Shown: positions 1-7,113 of the stretch, in pieces | Layout: the number at the start of each line of letters is the position of its first letter | Numbering within the stretch: the first letter of the stretch is position 1 | Source of the DNA: a bacterium | Lineage (GTDB): Bacteria; Bacillota; Clostridia; Oscillospirales; Acutalibacteraceae | Assembly (NCBI GenBank): GCA_004560045.1 | Contig: SFWF01000045.1 | Coordinates: 1-11,598, forward strand | DNA: 11,598 nucleotides | Direction: 5' to 3' | Made by a program: the position numbers and the translations under genes | The notes under the pieces: generated by a model | The model's database searches: none | The model's input: only the letters and a program-made list of their open reading frames with translations | What the model was told of the DNA's origin: nothing

Positions 1-202
1 TAATTTAAATTAAAGTATACAAAACGCCGAAAAAGCGGTTATGGATTTAGCCGATTTAAACAAAGAAATGGGGTTACAGCATAGGTTAGAACCCATCTAC
101 AGCTACCTTCATTCGTCTTCGATTCGATTATAGCGGGAAGCAAGATCCCAAACCGTTATAATAGTGGCAAAAATTTATATTCTTGTCAATTTATTTGCAA
201 CG
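1..202. other. Left-edge stretch without a convincing gene
   Basis: No supported gene is visible. The only open frame of note is a 30-codon plus-strand ORF at 41-133 (starts MDLADLNKEM, ends HSSSIRL), which has no ribosome binding site and a stop just upstream in frame. It could be a remnant or chance. Positions 127-136 and 153-162 form a 10-bp inverted repeat (ATTATAGCGG / CCGTTATAAT, one G-U pair) around a 16-nt loop. No T-tract follows it, so it is not a normal terminator. Confidence 0.4.
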
Positions 203-237
203 AAAAAAGACCTCGATAAAATTCATCGAGGTCTTTT
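203..237 (-). terminator. Intrinsic terminator of the rpsB-tsf operon
   Basis: A perfect 13-bp stem is formed by 205-217 (AAAAGACCTCGAT) and 225-237 (ATCGAGGTCTTTT) with a 7-nt loop. Read on the minus strand it ends in a run of six T (208-203). It lies 15 bases beyond the tsf stop codon, where the operon transcript should end. Confidence 0.9.
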
Positions 238-251
238 AGGTTTAATCAAAA

Positions 252-1160
252 TTATTTGATCATGCTTGCAACTTCACTTGCGAAATCGTCTTCGCGCTTC
301 TGGATTCCCTCACCCTTCTCAAAACGAACGAAGGATGCGATCTTAACAGAGCCGCCAAGCTCCTTAGCAACCGAGTCAACGTACTTACCAACGGTAAGGT
401 CGCCGTCGATAACGTACTGCTGATCAACAAGGCAGTTTTCCTTATAGAACTTGCCGATCTTGCCTTCAACAATCTTGCCGAGAACAGCGTCGGGCTTGTT
501 AGCCATTTTGGGGTCTTCCTTCATCTGAGCAACGAGGATGGATTTCTCCTTCTCGAGGTCCTCAGCGGGAACGGAAGCCTGATCAAGATAGCCGGGGTTC
601 ATAGCCGCAACCTGCATTGCAACGTTTTTACCCATAGCTACGAGAGCGTCGTTCATATCGAGGTCGGTAGCGAGCTCAACGAGAACGCCGATCTTTCCGC
701 CTGCGTGAACGTAGGAAACAGCCTTGCCTGTGATGCGAACAAAGCGGCGAATCTGAATGTTCTCGCGGAACTTAAGGAAGATGTCTTCCTTGTATGCAGA
801 AACGGTCTTGCCTTCGTACTCGGAAGCGAGAAGAGCATCTACGTCTGCGGGAGCGTTAGCGATAACGGCCTTTGCGCAGAGGTTAACGAACTCCTTGAAC
901 TCGTCGTTTCCTGCAACGAAGTCGGTCTCACTGTTTACTTCGATAACAGCGGCTACATCGCCTTCAACAAGGGCAACGACCTGTCCTTCAGCGGCAATGC
1001 GGGAAGCCTTTTTAGCCTGAGATGCGAGACCCTTCTCACGAAGATAGTCTACAGCGGCATCCATATTTCCGTCGGTCTCTTTGAGGGCGTTTTTACAGTC
1101 CATCATACCGCAACCGGTTTTTTCTCTTAAAGCCTGTACGTCTTTAGCGGTAAAAGCCAT
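252..1160 (-). CDS. tsf: Translation elongation factor Ts (EF-Ts)
   Basis: EF-Ts is the guanine-nucleotide exchange factor that displaces GDP from EF-Tu so that EF-Tu can reload GTP and aminoacyl-tRNA in the cytoplasm. The N-terminal UBA-like EF-Tu-binding domain (residues about 1-53) contains the family signature LREKTGCGMMDCKNAL at 11-26. The core carries the TDFVA motif at 79-83 (SETDFVAGNDEF), whose Asp-Phe contacts EF-Tu. At 302 residues it has the usual bacterial length. The start is fixed by GGAGG at 1174-1170, nine bases before the ATG. It lies 33 bases after the rpsB stop, in the conserved rpsB-tsf order, and the operon terminator follows it. Function is secure from the sequence. Confidence 0.97.
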   Translation of the reverse strand: MAFTAKDVQALREKTGCGMMDCKNALKETDGNMDAAVDYLREKGLASQAKKASRIAAEGQVVALVEGDVAAVIEVNSETDFVAGNDEFKEFVNLCAKAVIANAPADVDALLASEYEGKTVSAYKEDIFLKFRENIQIRRFVRITGKAVSYVHAGGKIGVLVELATDLDMNDALVAMGKNVAMQVAAMNPGYLDQASVPAEDLEKEKSILVAQMKEDPKMANKPDAVLGKIVEGKIGKFYKENCLVDQQYVIDGDLTVGKYVDSVAKELGGSVKIASFVRFEKGEGIQKREDDFASEVASMIK

Positions 1161-1193
1161 GGTGATATACCTCCAAATTATTATAAGTTAAGA

Positions 1194-1970
1194 TTATTCT
1201 GCAACTTCTTCGGTAGCCTCTTCTGCTACTTCTTCGGTAGCCTCTTCTGCTACCTCTTCGGTCTCTTCGACAGCGGCAGAGCCCTGCTCGCCCTGACGAG
1301 CCTCGATAACAGCGTTAGCAATGGTCTCGGCGATGAGCTTAACGGCACGGATAGCGTCGTCGTTTCCGGGGATTACAGCGTCGATCTCGTCGGGATCGCA
1401 GTTGGTATCAACGATAGCGATGATCGGGATGTTGAGCTTCTTAGCTTCAGCAACAGCGATACGCTCTTTTCTGGGATCAACGATGAACATAGCGGCGGGG
1501 ATCTTCTTCATATTCTTAATTCCGCCGAGGAACTTCTCGAGCTTTTCGATCTCGCCCTGAAGTCCGATAACTTCCTTCTTGGGAAGCATATCGAAGGTTC
1601 CGTCAGCCTCCATCTTGCGAAGCTGCTCAAGACGGCCGATTCTTCTTCTGATGGTGGTGAAGTTGGTGAGCATACCGCCGAGCCAACGTGCGTTTACGAA
1701 GGGCATTTCACAGCGCTCTGCCTCTTCCTTAACGGAAGACTGAGCCTGCTTCTTGGTTCCGACGAAAAGGATCTCGCCGCCTTCGGCTACGATGTCGCGA
1801 GCGAATGCATAAGCATCGTTTACCTTCTTAACGGTTTTCTGAAGGTCGATGATGTGGATCCCGTTTCTTTCGGTGAAGATGTAGGGAGCCATTTTGGGGT
1901 TCCAGCGTCTGGTCTGATGTCCGAAATGAACACCGGCTTCGAGAAGCTGTTTCATAGAGATTACTGCCAT
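1194..1970 (-). CDS. rpsB: 30S ribosomal protein S2
   Basis: S2 binds the 16S rRNA between the head and body of the small subunit and helps recruit S1 and mRNA. The protein begins MAVISMKQLLEAGVHFGHQT, and GVHFGHQTRRWNPKM at 13-27 is the S2 signature. ARWLGGMLTNFTTIR at 94-108 and FIVDPRKE at 162-169 are further S2 landmarks. The open frame extends 25 codons upstream to 2045, but I place the start at 1970: CCTCC at 1979-1983 (GGAGG on the coding strand) sits eight bases before this ATG, and residue 1 then matches the family N-terminus. The mature protein is 258 residues. Its last 25 residues are a low-complexity acidic tail built from a tandem repeat. It is co-transcribed with tsf from the promoter at 2098-2126. 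Confidence 0.96.
   Translation of the reverse strand: MAVISMKQLLEAGVHFGHQTRRWNPKMAPYIFTERNGIHIIDLQKTVKKVNDAYAFARDIVAEGGEILFVGTKKQAQSSVKEEAERCEMPFVNARWLGGMLTNFTTIRRRIGRLEQLRKMEADGTFDMLPKKEVIGLQGEIEKLEKFLGGIKNMKKIPAAMFIVDPRKERIAVAEAKKLNIPIIAIVDTNCDPDEIDAVIPGNDDAIRAVKLIAETIANAVIEARQGEQGSAAVEETEEVAEEATEEVAEEATEEVAE
1197..1262. repeat. 24-bp tandem repeat encoding the acidic tail of S2
   Basis: Two identical 24-bp units (1204-1227 and 1228-1251, each ACTTCTTCGGTAGCCTCTTC followed by TGCT) are flanked by partial copies on both sides. They encode repeated EEVAEEAT octapeptides at the S2 C-terminus. The copy number could vary by replication slippage without a frameshift, because the unit is a multiple of three. 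Confidence 0.85.
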
Positions 1971-1978
1971 TTTGTTTT

Positions 1979-2049
1979 CCTCCTGAGGTTTTTCCTCCAT
2001 TTTACCCCGAGCAGCTTGCGTAGAACGCCTTTGCGCCACCTGCACGCAA
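1979..2049 (-). promoter_or_regulatory. Structured rpsB leader with SD-proximal hairpin
   Basis: Between the inferred transcription start (near 2091) and the rpsB ATG lie about 120 nt. On the coding strand, TTGCGT (2049-2044) pairs with ACGCAA (2021-2016), and an inner CGC/GCG pair (2035-2033 with 2028-2026) has a 4-nt loop. Nearer the gene, GAGG-AAAAA-CCTC (2000 to about 1985) forms a 4-bp hairpin directly before the Shine-Dalgarno GGAGG. S2 is known to autoregulate rpsB in E. coli. That this leader does the same is inference. Confidence 0.45.
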
Positions 2050-2097
2050 CAGGATAAAATGTGTGATTTTTATTACTGCCCATAAGACAGCGCATCG

Positions 2098-2126
2098 ATT
2101 ATACCATATAAAGAGCCGTTTTGCAA
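2098..2126 (-). promoter_or_regulatory. Sigma-A-type promoter for rpsB-tsf
   Basis: On the minus strand, TTGCAA (2126-2121) and a perfect TATAAT (2103-2098) are separated by exactly 17 bases. Transcription should start near 2091, giving a leader of about 120 nt. Confidence 0.8.
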
Positions 2127-2185
2127 GTGTTTTTTTGATAAACTGTTTTCGGGTATAGAGAATTCTTTTTGTGCAAATTTTACAG

Positions 2186-2214
2186 TTGACTTAAAGGGTG
2201 TTTTAAGGTAAAAT
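2186..2214 (+). promoter_or_regulatory. Sigma-A-type promoter for guaB
   Basis: TTGACT (2186-2191) and TAAAAT (2209-2214) are separated by 17 bases. The inferred start near 2221 leaves only about 30 nt before the ATG, so there is no room for a purine riboswitch. Confidence 0.8.
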
Positions 2215-2252
2215 TCTAATAATATAAAAATAGTTTTTTCGGAGGAAAAAAT

Positions 2253-3758
2253 ATGGCTTTTTATTTCAAAGACGTATCCCATACCTTTAACGAATATCTG
2301 CTGGTTCCCGGCTACTCCTCTTCGGAGTGTGTTCCCGCCAACGTTTCGCTCAAAACTCCCCTCGTTAAGTTTAGGAAGGGTGAAGAGCCCGCTATCTCCC
2401 TTAATATTCCCCTTGTATCGGCTATAATGCAGTCGGTATCGGGCGAAAAGCTTGCAGTTGCGCTTGCTCGTGAGGGCGGCTGCTCATTTATATACGGTTC
2501 ACAGTCTATCGAGGACGAGGCAGCGATGGTTGCACGCGCAAAGAACTATAAGGCAGGCTTCGTTGTAAGCGACTCTAACGTTAAGGAAAGCGATACCATG
2601 GCCGACGTGGTTGCCCTTAAGGAGCAGACCGGTCACGACACCATGGCCGTTACCGACGACGGTACCGCAAACGGAAAGCTTTTAGGCGTTGTTACGGGTC
2701 GTGACTACCGCGTTTCCAGAATGGATCCCGCTACCAAGGTCGGCGAGTTTATGACCCCCTTCTCAAAGCTCGTTTACGCTAAGGAAGGAACCTCTCTTAA
2801 GGAATGTAACGATATTATATGGGAGCACAAGCTTAACTCCCTCCCCATTATTGACGATAACGGAAACCTTAAGTATTTCGTTTTCAGAAAAGACTATTCT
2901 TCTCACAAGGACAATCCCCTCGAGCTTCTCGACAGCGAAAAGCGTTACGTTGTAGGCGCCGGCATCAACACCCGCGACTATGCCGAGCGCGTTCCCGCTC
3001 TCGTTGAGGCAGGTGCAGACGTTCTTTGTATCGACTCCTCCGAAGGCTTCTCCGAGTGGCAGAAGCTTACCATCGACTGGATCCGTGAGCATTACGGCGA
3101 CACCGTTAAGGTTGGTGCGGGAAACGTCGTAGATAAGGAAGGCTTCCGTTTCCTCGCCGAGGCAGGCGCAGACTTTATTAAGGTCGGTATCGGCGGCGGT
3201 TCTATCTGTATCACCCGCGAGACCAAGGGCATCGGCCGCGGACAGGCTACTGCTCTTATCGACGTTTGCGAGGCTCGTGACGAATACTTTAAGGAGACCG
3301 GAATCTACGTTCCCGTTTGCTCCGACGGCGGTATCGTTTACGACCATCACATGACCCTTGCTCTTGCAATGGGCTCCGATTTCATTATGCTCGGCCGTTA
3401 CTTCGCCCGCTTCGACGAAAGCCCCACAAACAAGATCTCTATAAACGGCACTTATTATAAGGAATATTGGGGCGAAGGCTCCAACCGCGCCAGAAACTGG
3501 CAGAGATACGACCTCGGCGGAGACAAGAAGCTCTCCTTTGAGGAAGGCGTCGATTCCTACGTACCATACGCGGGAACCCTTAAGGACAACGTCAGCATCT
3601 CCCTTGCAAAGGTCAAGTCGACAATGTGCAACTGCGGTGCGCTCACAATTCCCGAGCTTCAGCAGAAGGCAAAGCTTACCCTCGTATCGGCTACAAGTAT
3701 CGTAGAGGGCGGCGCCCACGACGTTATTCAGAAGGACGCTTCGGGTAAAATTAAATAA
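2253..3758 (+). CDS. guaB: IMP dehydrogenase, Tritrichomonas-like type
   Basis: Catalyses NAD-dependent oxidation of IMP to XMP, the committed step of guanine nucleotide synthesis. The 501-residue protein has a split TIM barrel with a CBS-domain pair inserted at about 100-220. The catalytic loop is GIGGGSICITRETKGIGRGQ at 312-331, with the nucleophile at Cys319. The mobile flap has the Arg418-Tyr419 dyad in NWQRYDLGG. These numbers coincide with those I recall for the Tritrichomonas foetus enzyme (503 residues). The flap, the C-terminal segment KSTMCNCGALTIP and the start (HTFNEYLL, SAIMQSVSGEK) also match that enzyme rather than the usual bacterial GIGPGSICTTR form. Lys310 and Glu431, the positions tied to weak mycophenolic acid binding in T. 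foetus, are both present. GGAGG lies eight bases before the ATG. It is monocistronic, with its own promoter and terminator. Confidence 0.96.
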   Translation: MAFYFKDVSHTFNEYLLVPGYSSSECVPANVSLKTPLVKFRKGEEPAISLNIPLVSAIMQSVSGEKLAVALAREGGCSFIYGSQSIEDEAAMVARAKNYKAGFVVSDSNVKESDTMADVVALKEQTGHDTMAVTDDGTANGKLLGVVTGRDYRVSRMDPATKVGEFMTPFSKLVYAKEGTSLKECNDIIWEHKLNSLPIIDDNGNLKYFVFRKDYSSHKDNPLELLDSEKRYVVGAGINTRDYAERVPALVEAGADVLCIDSSEGFSEWQKLTIDWIREHYGDTVKVGAGNVVDKEGFRFLAEAGADFIKVGIGGGSICITRETKGIGRGQATALIDVCEARDEYFKETGIYVPVCSDGGIVYDHHMTLALAMGSDFIMLGRYFARFDESPTNKISINGTYYKEYWGEGSNRARNWQRYDLGGDKKLSFEEGVDSYVPYAGTLKDNVSISLAKVKSTMCNCGALTIPELQQKAKLTLVSATSIVEGGAHDVIQKDASGKIK

Positions 3759-3774
3759 CTCTTATAAAAATTTT

Positions 3775-3810
3775 GAGAGAATGTGATTTCGGTCACATTC
3801 TCTCTTTTTT
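3775..3810 (+). terminator. Intrinsic terminator of guaB
   Basis: A perfect 12-bp stem, GAGAGAATGTGA (3775-3786) with TCACATTCTCTC (3793-3804), has a 6-nt loop and is followed by six T (3805-3810). On the minus strand the stem is followed by AAAA then TTTTT, so it may also stop transcripts of the convergent gene at 3922-4797. Confidence 0.93.
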
Positions 3811-3921
3811 AACCTTAAATTCCTCTTATGCTTTTTGTAAAGAAAATTCAGCAGAAAGTTCACGAGAAGAAAACGGCGGAAGGAGTCGATAAGCGGATAC
3901 CTGTAAAGCTCTATAAAGAAA

Positions 3922-4797
3922 CTATAAAAAGAGTACTCCTACTCCGTAGCCCGTTTTTCCTCCTGCAAGCAGATGCTTTTTATATGCTCTTTGCAGAGAG
4001 GTCTTTTCAGGCAGATACTCAGGCCTCATTTCGCAGGTTCCGAAAATTCTCGGTAGATCGTGATTGTTCTTTTCGATTCCGTAATCGAAACAGTCAAACA
4101 TCTTCATAAAACGGTAAATATTGCTCGATTTATCAAGCATTTGCTCATGTTCGGGGTATAAGAGCCAGGAGCTGCACTTGCAGGCAAAGGGTTCTCCTAT
4201 TTCGTCCTTATAAAATTCCTTCGCCATTTTAAGGGACTCTTTCGCCAATTCTTGGCTTAAAGGTTCACCCGAAGCAGGGATATGAAGGTTTAGCACCTTG
4301 GTGTCGGGGGTTAGCACCTTGTCGCCCTTTTTGTAGTCGTAACCGAATTTAATAATTTCATACTGAAATCTGCCGAGGCAAAATCGAGTCATACGGATAA
4401 AGCCCATACACCAATCGGCACAGTGCGTACCTATTATTCCTCTCGTTTGCTTGCAGACCTGCATCTGATAACGAAAATCTTTAACGGTCGCATCGAATAT
4501 TTCTGCGCTCAGGCCTTTTTCGTCGTACCTTTCCTTCAGTTTTTTGGTAAACAAAAGGAAGATCAGCAGCTCGGCGGTGTATTCATAGATATAAAGCTCC
4601 TTGGCGGCAGCGTCCGCAAGGCCGATTATGTCGCCGTATTCGCAGTTTATATCTTCATCATACAGCTTTAACGCTTTTTCAAAGCATTCTTTAGCGGTAG
4701 CATTATTCTGAATTTTATCATAACAAGAAACTAAATATTCAAGGTCTTCCTTTGAATATTCCTGCCTATTTAAAAAGCTTATTAAATAATCACGCAT
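3922..4797 (-). CDS. GNAT-like acyltransferase-domain protein
   Basis: A 291-residue soluble protein with no signal peptide or membrane helix. The C-terminal half (about 165-285) has the pattern I associate with the GNAT-like C-terminal domain family: VLNLHIPASGEPLS at 168-181, then CSSWLLYPEHEQML, SSNIYRFMKMFDCF, and TSLQRAYKKHLLAGGK near the end. The N-terminal half is alpha-helical and probably corresponds to the partner N-terminal acyltransferase-like domain. Proteins of this kind are annotated as acyltransferase-domain proteins, but their substrate is unknown and I can identify no catalytic residue. GGAGGG (4808-4803) lies five bases before the ATG, with a promoter immediately upstream. 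It is monocistronic and divergent from rsmD. The family call is fairly firm, the activity is not. Confidence 0.75.
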   Translation of the reverse strand: MRDYLISFLNRQEYSKEDLEYLVSCYDKIQNNATAKECFEKALKLYDEDINCEYGDIIGLADAAAKELYIYEYTAELLIFLLFTKKLKERYDEKGLSAEIFDATVKDFRYQMQVCKQTRGIIGTHCADWCMGFIRMTRFCLGRFQYEIIKFGYDYKKGDKVLTPDTKVLNLHIPASGEPLSQELAKESLKMAKEFYKDEIGEPFACKCSSWLLYPEHEQMLDKSSNIYRFMKMFDCFDYGIEKNNHDLPRIFGTCEMRPEYLPEKTSLQRAYKKHLLAGGKTGYGVGVLFL

Positions 4798-4817
4798 AGT
4801 ATCCCTCCATTTTTATA

Positions 4818-4846
4818 AGTATAGCATTTGCGGCGGCTATTGTAAA
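4818..4846 (-). promoter_or_regulatory. Promoter for the GNAT-like gene
   Basis: On the minus strand, TTTACA (4846-4841) and TATACT (4823-4818) are separated by 17 bases. The leader would be very short, with the Shine-Dalgarno GGAGGG starting about ten bases after the -10 box. Confidence 0.7.
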
Positions 4847-4909
4847 GGTTAATATGATGTAAATATTTATAATGAAACAAAATTATATGGGATTTAAAAA
4901 ATAAATATG

Positions 4910-4939
4910 TTGACAAAAGGGTAGGTTTAGTGCCATAAT
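4910..4939 (+). promoter_or_regulatory. Promoter for the rsmD-coaD operon
   Basis: A consensus TTGACA (4910-4915) is followed after 18 bases by CATAAT (4934-4939). It is divergent from the promoter at 4818-4846, with about 65 bp between the two -35 boxes. Confidence 0.7.
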
Positions 4940-4962
4940 ATATAAGAATAAGGTGATATATT

Positions 4963-5511
4963 ATGCGAATTATTAGCGGAAGCGCTAAGGGCAGAAGGCT
5001 TACTCCCCTTCCCGGCCTCGATGTTCGCCCCACGACCGACAAGGTCAAGGAGGGCATATTCAGCGCGATACAGTTTGATATAGAAGGTCGCAGATTTCTC
5101 GATCTTTTCGCAGGAAGCGGTCAGATGGGACTTGAGGCTTTAAGCCGTGGCGCAGAATCGGCGATCTTTGTCGACAACTCGGCCGAATCGGTAAAGGTGG
5201 TTACCTCTAACGTTGCCGCCTGCAAATTCGAAGCCTCTTCTAAAATAGTTCGCTCCGACGCCCTATCCTTCTTAAATCTCACAAAAGAAAAATTTGATAT
5301 TGCTTTTCTCGATCCGCCCTACGCGGCAGGCCTTTTAGATAAAGCTCTTATCCTCGCTACACAGAAAATGAGCGACTTTGGAATTATTATCTGCGAGCAT
5401 CCTGCCGAGGTTGAGCTCCCCGAAGCTGTCGGCGGCTTTACGGTATATAAAAAATACCGCTACGGAAAGATCAATATCACCACCTACAAAAAGGAAGCAG
5501 AAGATGAATAA
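4963..5511 (+). CDS. rsmD: 16S rRNA (guanine966-N2)-methyltransferase
   Basis: RsmD transfers a methyl group from S-adenosylmethionine to N2 of G966 in 16S rRNA, in the P-site region of the 30S subunit. The 182-residue protein shows the conserved N-terminus MRIISGSAKGRRL, the family motif VRPTTDKVKEGIFS at 21-34, the SAM-binding glycine loop LDLFAGSG at 46-53, and the N-methyltransferase catalytic motif DPPY at 117-120. Length is normal for the family. AAGGTG at 4950-4955 lies seven bases before the ATG. The last codons overlap the coaD start by eight bases, indicating translational coupling. The rsmD-coaD pairing is common in Bacillota. Confidence 0.94.
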   Translation: MRIISGSAKGRRLTPLPGLDVRPTTDKVKEGIFSAIQFDIEGRRFLDLFAGSGQMGLEALSRGAESAIFVDNSAESVKVVTSNVAACKFEASSKIVRSDALSFLNLTKEKFDIAFLDPPYAAGLLDKALILATQKMSDFGIIICEHPAEVELPEAVGGFTVYKKYRYGKINITTYKKEAEDE

Positions 5512-6001
5512 CACTATTGCCATCTGCCCCGGCTCCTTCGATCCGATAACCATCGGACATCTGGATATTATTTCCAGAAGTGCTAAAATGTTCGGCAAGG
5601 TAATCGTCGTTGTTATGTCTAATATAAACAAGAAAAACAGCGGCAGCTTTACCGTAGAAGAACGGGTAGAGATGATAAAAAAATCTGTGGCCGATATCCC
5701 CAACGTGGAGGTCGACCATTTTGAAGGCTTACTTGCAGATTATGCGAAGCTTAAAAATGCAGGAGCCATTATCAAGGGTCTTCGCGCCGTAACCGATTTC
5801 GAGTATGAATTTCAGATGGCGCTTACCAATAAAAAACTTAATCCCGAGGTCGAAACCCTCTTTCTGACCACCAGCGCCGAGAATATGTATTTAAGCTCCA
5901 GCATGGTTAAGCAGATCGCAAGCATGGGCGGAGACGTTACGGAATTTGTTCCCCAGGCGATTCATAACGATATTATCAAAAGACTCAGAAAGGAAGTATA
6001 A
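5504..6001 (+). CDS. coaD: Phosphopantetheine adenylyltransferase
   Basis: CoaD adenylates 4'-phosphopantetheine with ATP to give dephospho-CoA, the penultimate step of coenzyme A synthesis. The open frame runs upstream to 5378, but the true start is at 5504. AGGA at 5492-5495 lies eight bases before this ATG, and the protein then begins MNNTIAICPGSFDPITIGHLD, the expected N-terminus. The nucleotidyltransferase TxGH motif is TIGH at 16-19. KGLRAVTDFEYEFQM at 91-105 and the late SSSMVK at 131-136 are the other CoaD signatures. At 165 residues it is standard length. It overlaps the rsmD stop by eight bases, and the next gene follows three bases after its stop. Confidence 0.95.
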   Translation: MNNTIAICPGSFDPITIGHLDIISRSAKMFGKVIVVVMSNINKKNSGSFTVEERVEMIKKSVADIPNVEVDHFEGLLADYAKLKNAGAIIKGLRAVTDFEYEFQMALTNKKLNPEVETLFLTTSAENMYLSSSMVKQIASMGGDVTEFVPQAIHNDIIKRLRKEV

Positions 6002-6004
6002 AAT

Positions 6005-6481
6005 ATGTCTATTGAAGATTTACTTGAACAGTTTGACGAAGTGCTTGAAGGAGGTATGAAGTTCCCCGGTAAGCGTGCCGTTGTCGACATTGAAAAGCTC
6101 CGCGCACTCGTTGACGATATCCGTCTTAACATCCCCGGAGAGATCAAGCAGGCACGTGGCATCGTTGCCGACCGTACCGATATCATCACCAACGCAAAGC
6201 GTGAGGCTGACGGAATTATCCGCGCCGCAGAAGAAAGAGCAAAGGCTATGGTAGCTCAGGAGGAGATCACCAAGCTTGCTCAGGAAAAAGCAAGCGAGAT
6301 CATCGCTACCGCACAGGCTAAGAGCCGTCAGATGAGAAAGGCCGCTCAGGAATTTGTTGACGACATTATGCGCAGAGCCGACGAAGGCCTTACCGCTAAC
6401 CTCGGAGAGGTCAGAAAGACCCGCGCCGCCCTTAAGCAGCAGGTTCCTTCCGCTCCCGCAAAGGCCGAAGAGCAGCAGTAA
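6005..6481 (+). CDS. Small coiled-coil protein of the rsmD-coaD operon
   Basis: A 158-residue, charged, Ala/Glu/Lys/Arg-rich protein with no signal peptide or membrane helix. After a short N-terminal segment (MSIEDLLEQFDEVLEGG), a helix centred on residues 25-45 leads into a long continuous coiled coil (about 46-145) and a low-complexity Pro/Ala/Glu tail. Such proteins sit after coaD in many Clostridia and are often labelled ATPase or V-type ATPase subunit H-like, because of resemblance to stalk subunits and DivIVA-type coiled coils. There is no Walker motif, so ATPase activity is unsupported. AGGAAG at 5991-5996 is eight bases before the ATG, and it is co-transcribed with coaD. A scaffold or cell-division-related role is a guess from shape only. 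Confidence 0.8.
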   Translation: MSIEDLLEQFDEVLEGGMKFPGKRAVVDIEKLRALVDDIRLNIPGEIKQARGIVADRTDIITNAKREADGIIRAAEERAKAMVAQEEITKLAQEKASEIIATAQAKSRQMRKAAQEFVDDIMRRADEGLTANLGEVRKTRAALKQQVPSAPAKAEEQQ

Positions 6482-6488
6482 AAAATGT

Positions 6489-6527
6489 GCCGTGACATCG
6501 CTTTTGCGATATCGCGGCTTAATTTTT
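6489..6527 (+). terminator. Probable terminator of the rsmD-coaD operon
   Basis: GCCGTGACATCGC (6489-6501) pairs with GCGATATCGCGGC (6506-6518) around TTTT, with one C-A mismatch and one wobble pair. The stem is followed by TTAATTTTT. It lies eight bases after the stop of the coiled-coil gene. Confidence 0.7.
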
Positions 6528-6542
6528 GTCGATAAAAATTTC

Positions 6543-6571
6543 TTGATAATAGATCATTGCTGTGATATACT
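6543..6571 (+). promoter_or_regulatory. Promoter for the YHYH membrane-protein pair
   Basis: TTGATA (6543-6548) and TATACT (6566-6571) are separated by 17 bases. The leader is about 80 nt. Within it CGTTTGA (6608-6614) can pair with TCAAACG (6636-6642), 16 bases before the start codon. Confidence 0.7.
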
Positions 6572-6658
6572 TAAAAATACAGAATTTTGCCGATTCTCTC
6601 GACGTTTCGTTTGAATACCGTAAAGGCTAAATCGATCAAACGGAATAAATAATGTTAT

Positions 6659-7111
6659 ATGAGAAAGATTAAAACTATACTTATAATATTTGTTGTAATT
6701 TTTTTGTTTTCGGGAATAACTGCCTCAGCCCATTCGGGTGGCACCGACTCAAGAGGAGGCCATTATAATCACTTTACTGGGGATTATCATTACCACCACG
6801 GGCACCCTGCCCACGATCACCCCGACGGAGTCTGTCAGTATGCAGTGAATTCAAAATCGCAAAATTCCGATAAAGATGAACCCGGAAATTTTGTTAAAAT
6901 TGTAGGTTGTATTTTTGGTGCTTTGTTTTTTGGATTTATTTTTGGCAATATTCCTACGGCAGTAATTATGGTAACGTTTATTGCGTTCACAATGAAAAAC
7001 AAAGAAGCCTACGACAAATATTCAGATAAAATTTTGAATATCTGCACCGCTGTTTTCACAACAATAGGTGTCATAGTAGTTTTTATTGGTCTTTTGAATG
7101 AGGTATACTGA
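6659..7111 (+). CDS. YHYH-motif, His-rich exported membrane protein
   Basis: A 150-residue protein. Residues 1-24 form a signal peptide or signal anchor with a plausible AxA cleavage site (TASA before His25). A His-rich extracytoplasmic segment (25-60) follows: HSGGTDSRGGHYNHFTGDYH and then HHGHPAHDH, containing the YHYH signature at 43-46 and nine histidines in about 30 residues. Two hydrophobic helices occupy about 80-112 and 127-146. The histidine cluster suggests metal binding on the outer face of the membrane, but no function is established. No convincing Shine-Dalgarno precedes the ATG. The gene is more AT-rich than the flanking housekeeping genes, consistent with recent acquisition. 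It is followed two bases later by a TTG-initiated gene. Confidence 0.75.
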   Translation: MRKIKTILIIFVVIFLFSGITASAHSGGTDSRGGHYNHFTGDYHYHHGHPAHDHPDGVCQYAVNSKSQNSDKDEPGNFVKIVGCIFGALFFGFIFGNIPTAVIMVTFIAFTMKNKEAYDKYSDKILNICTAVFTTIGVIVVFIGLLNEVY

Positions 7112-7113
7112 AC

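Noticed and set aside
1971..2045. 25-codon N-terminal extension of S2
   Set aside because: It lacks a ribosome binding site, has no counterpart in S2 proteins and runs through the leader hairpin. The GGAGG-supported ATG at 1970 fits the family.
2214..2252. Purine or guanine riboswitch in front of guaB
   Set aside because: The promoter leaves only about 30 nt of leader, too short for an aptamer.
2763..3719. 318-codon open frame antisense to guaB
   Set aside because: The sense frame is an intact IMP dehydrogenase. The antisense frame has no ribosome binding site or domain and is a by-product of codon bias.
3828..4109. 93-codon plus-strand frame after the guaB terminator
   Set aside because: Mostly antisense to the GNAT-like gene, with no ribosome binding site and no domain.
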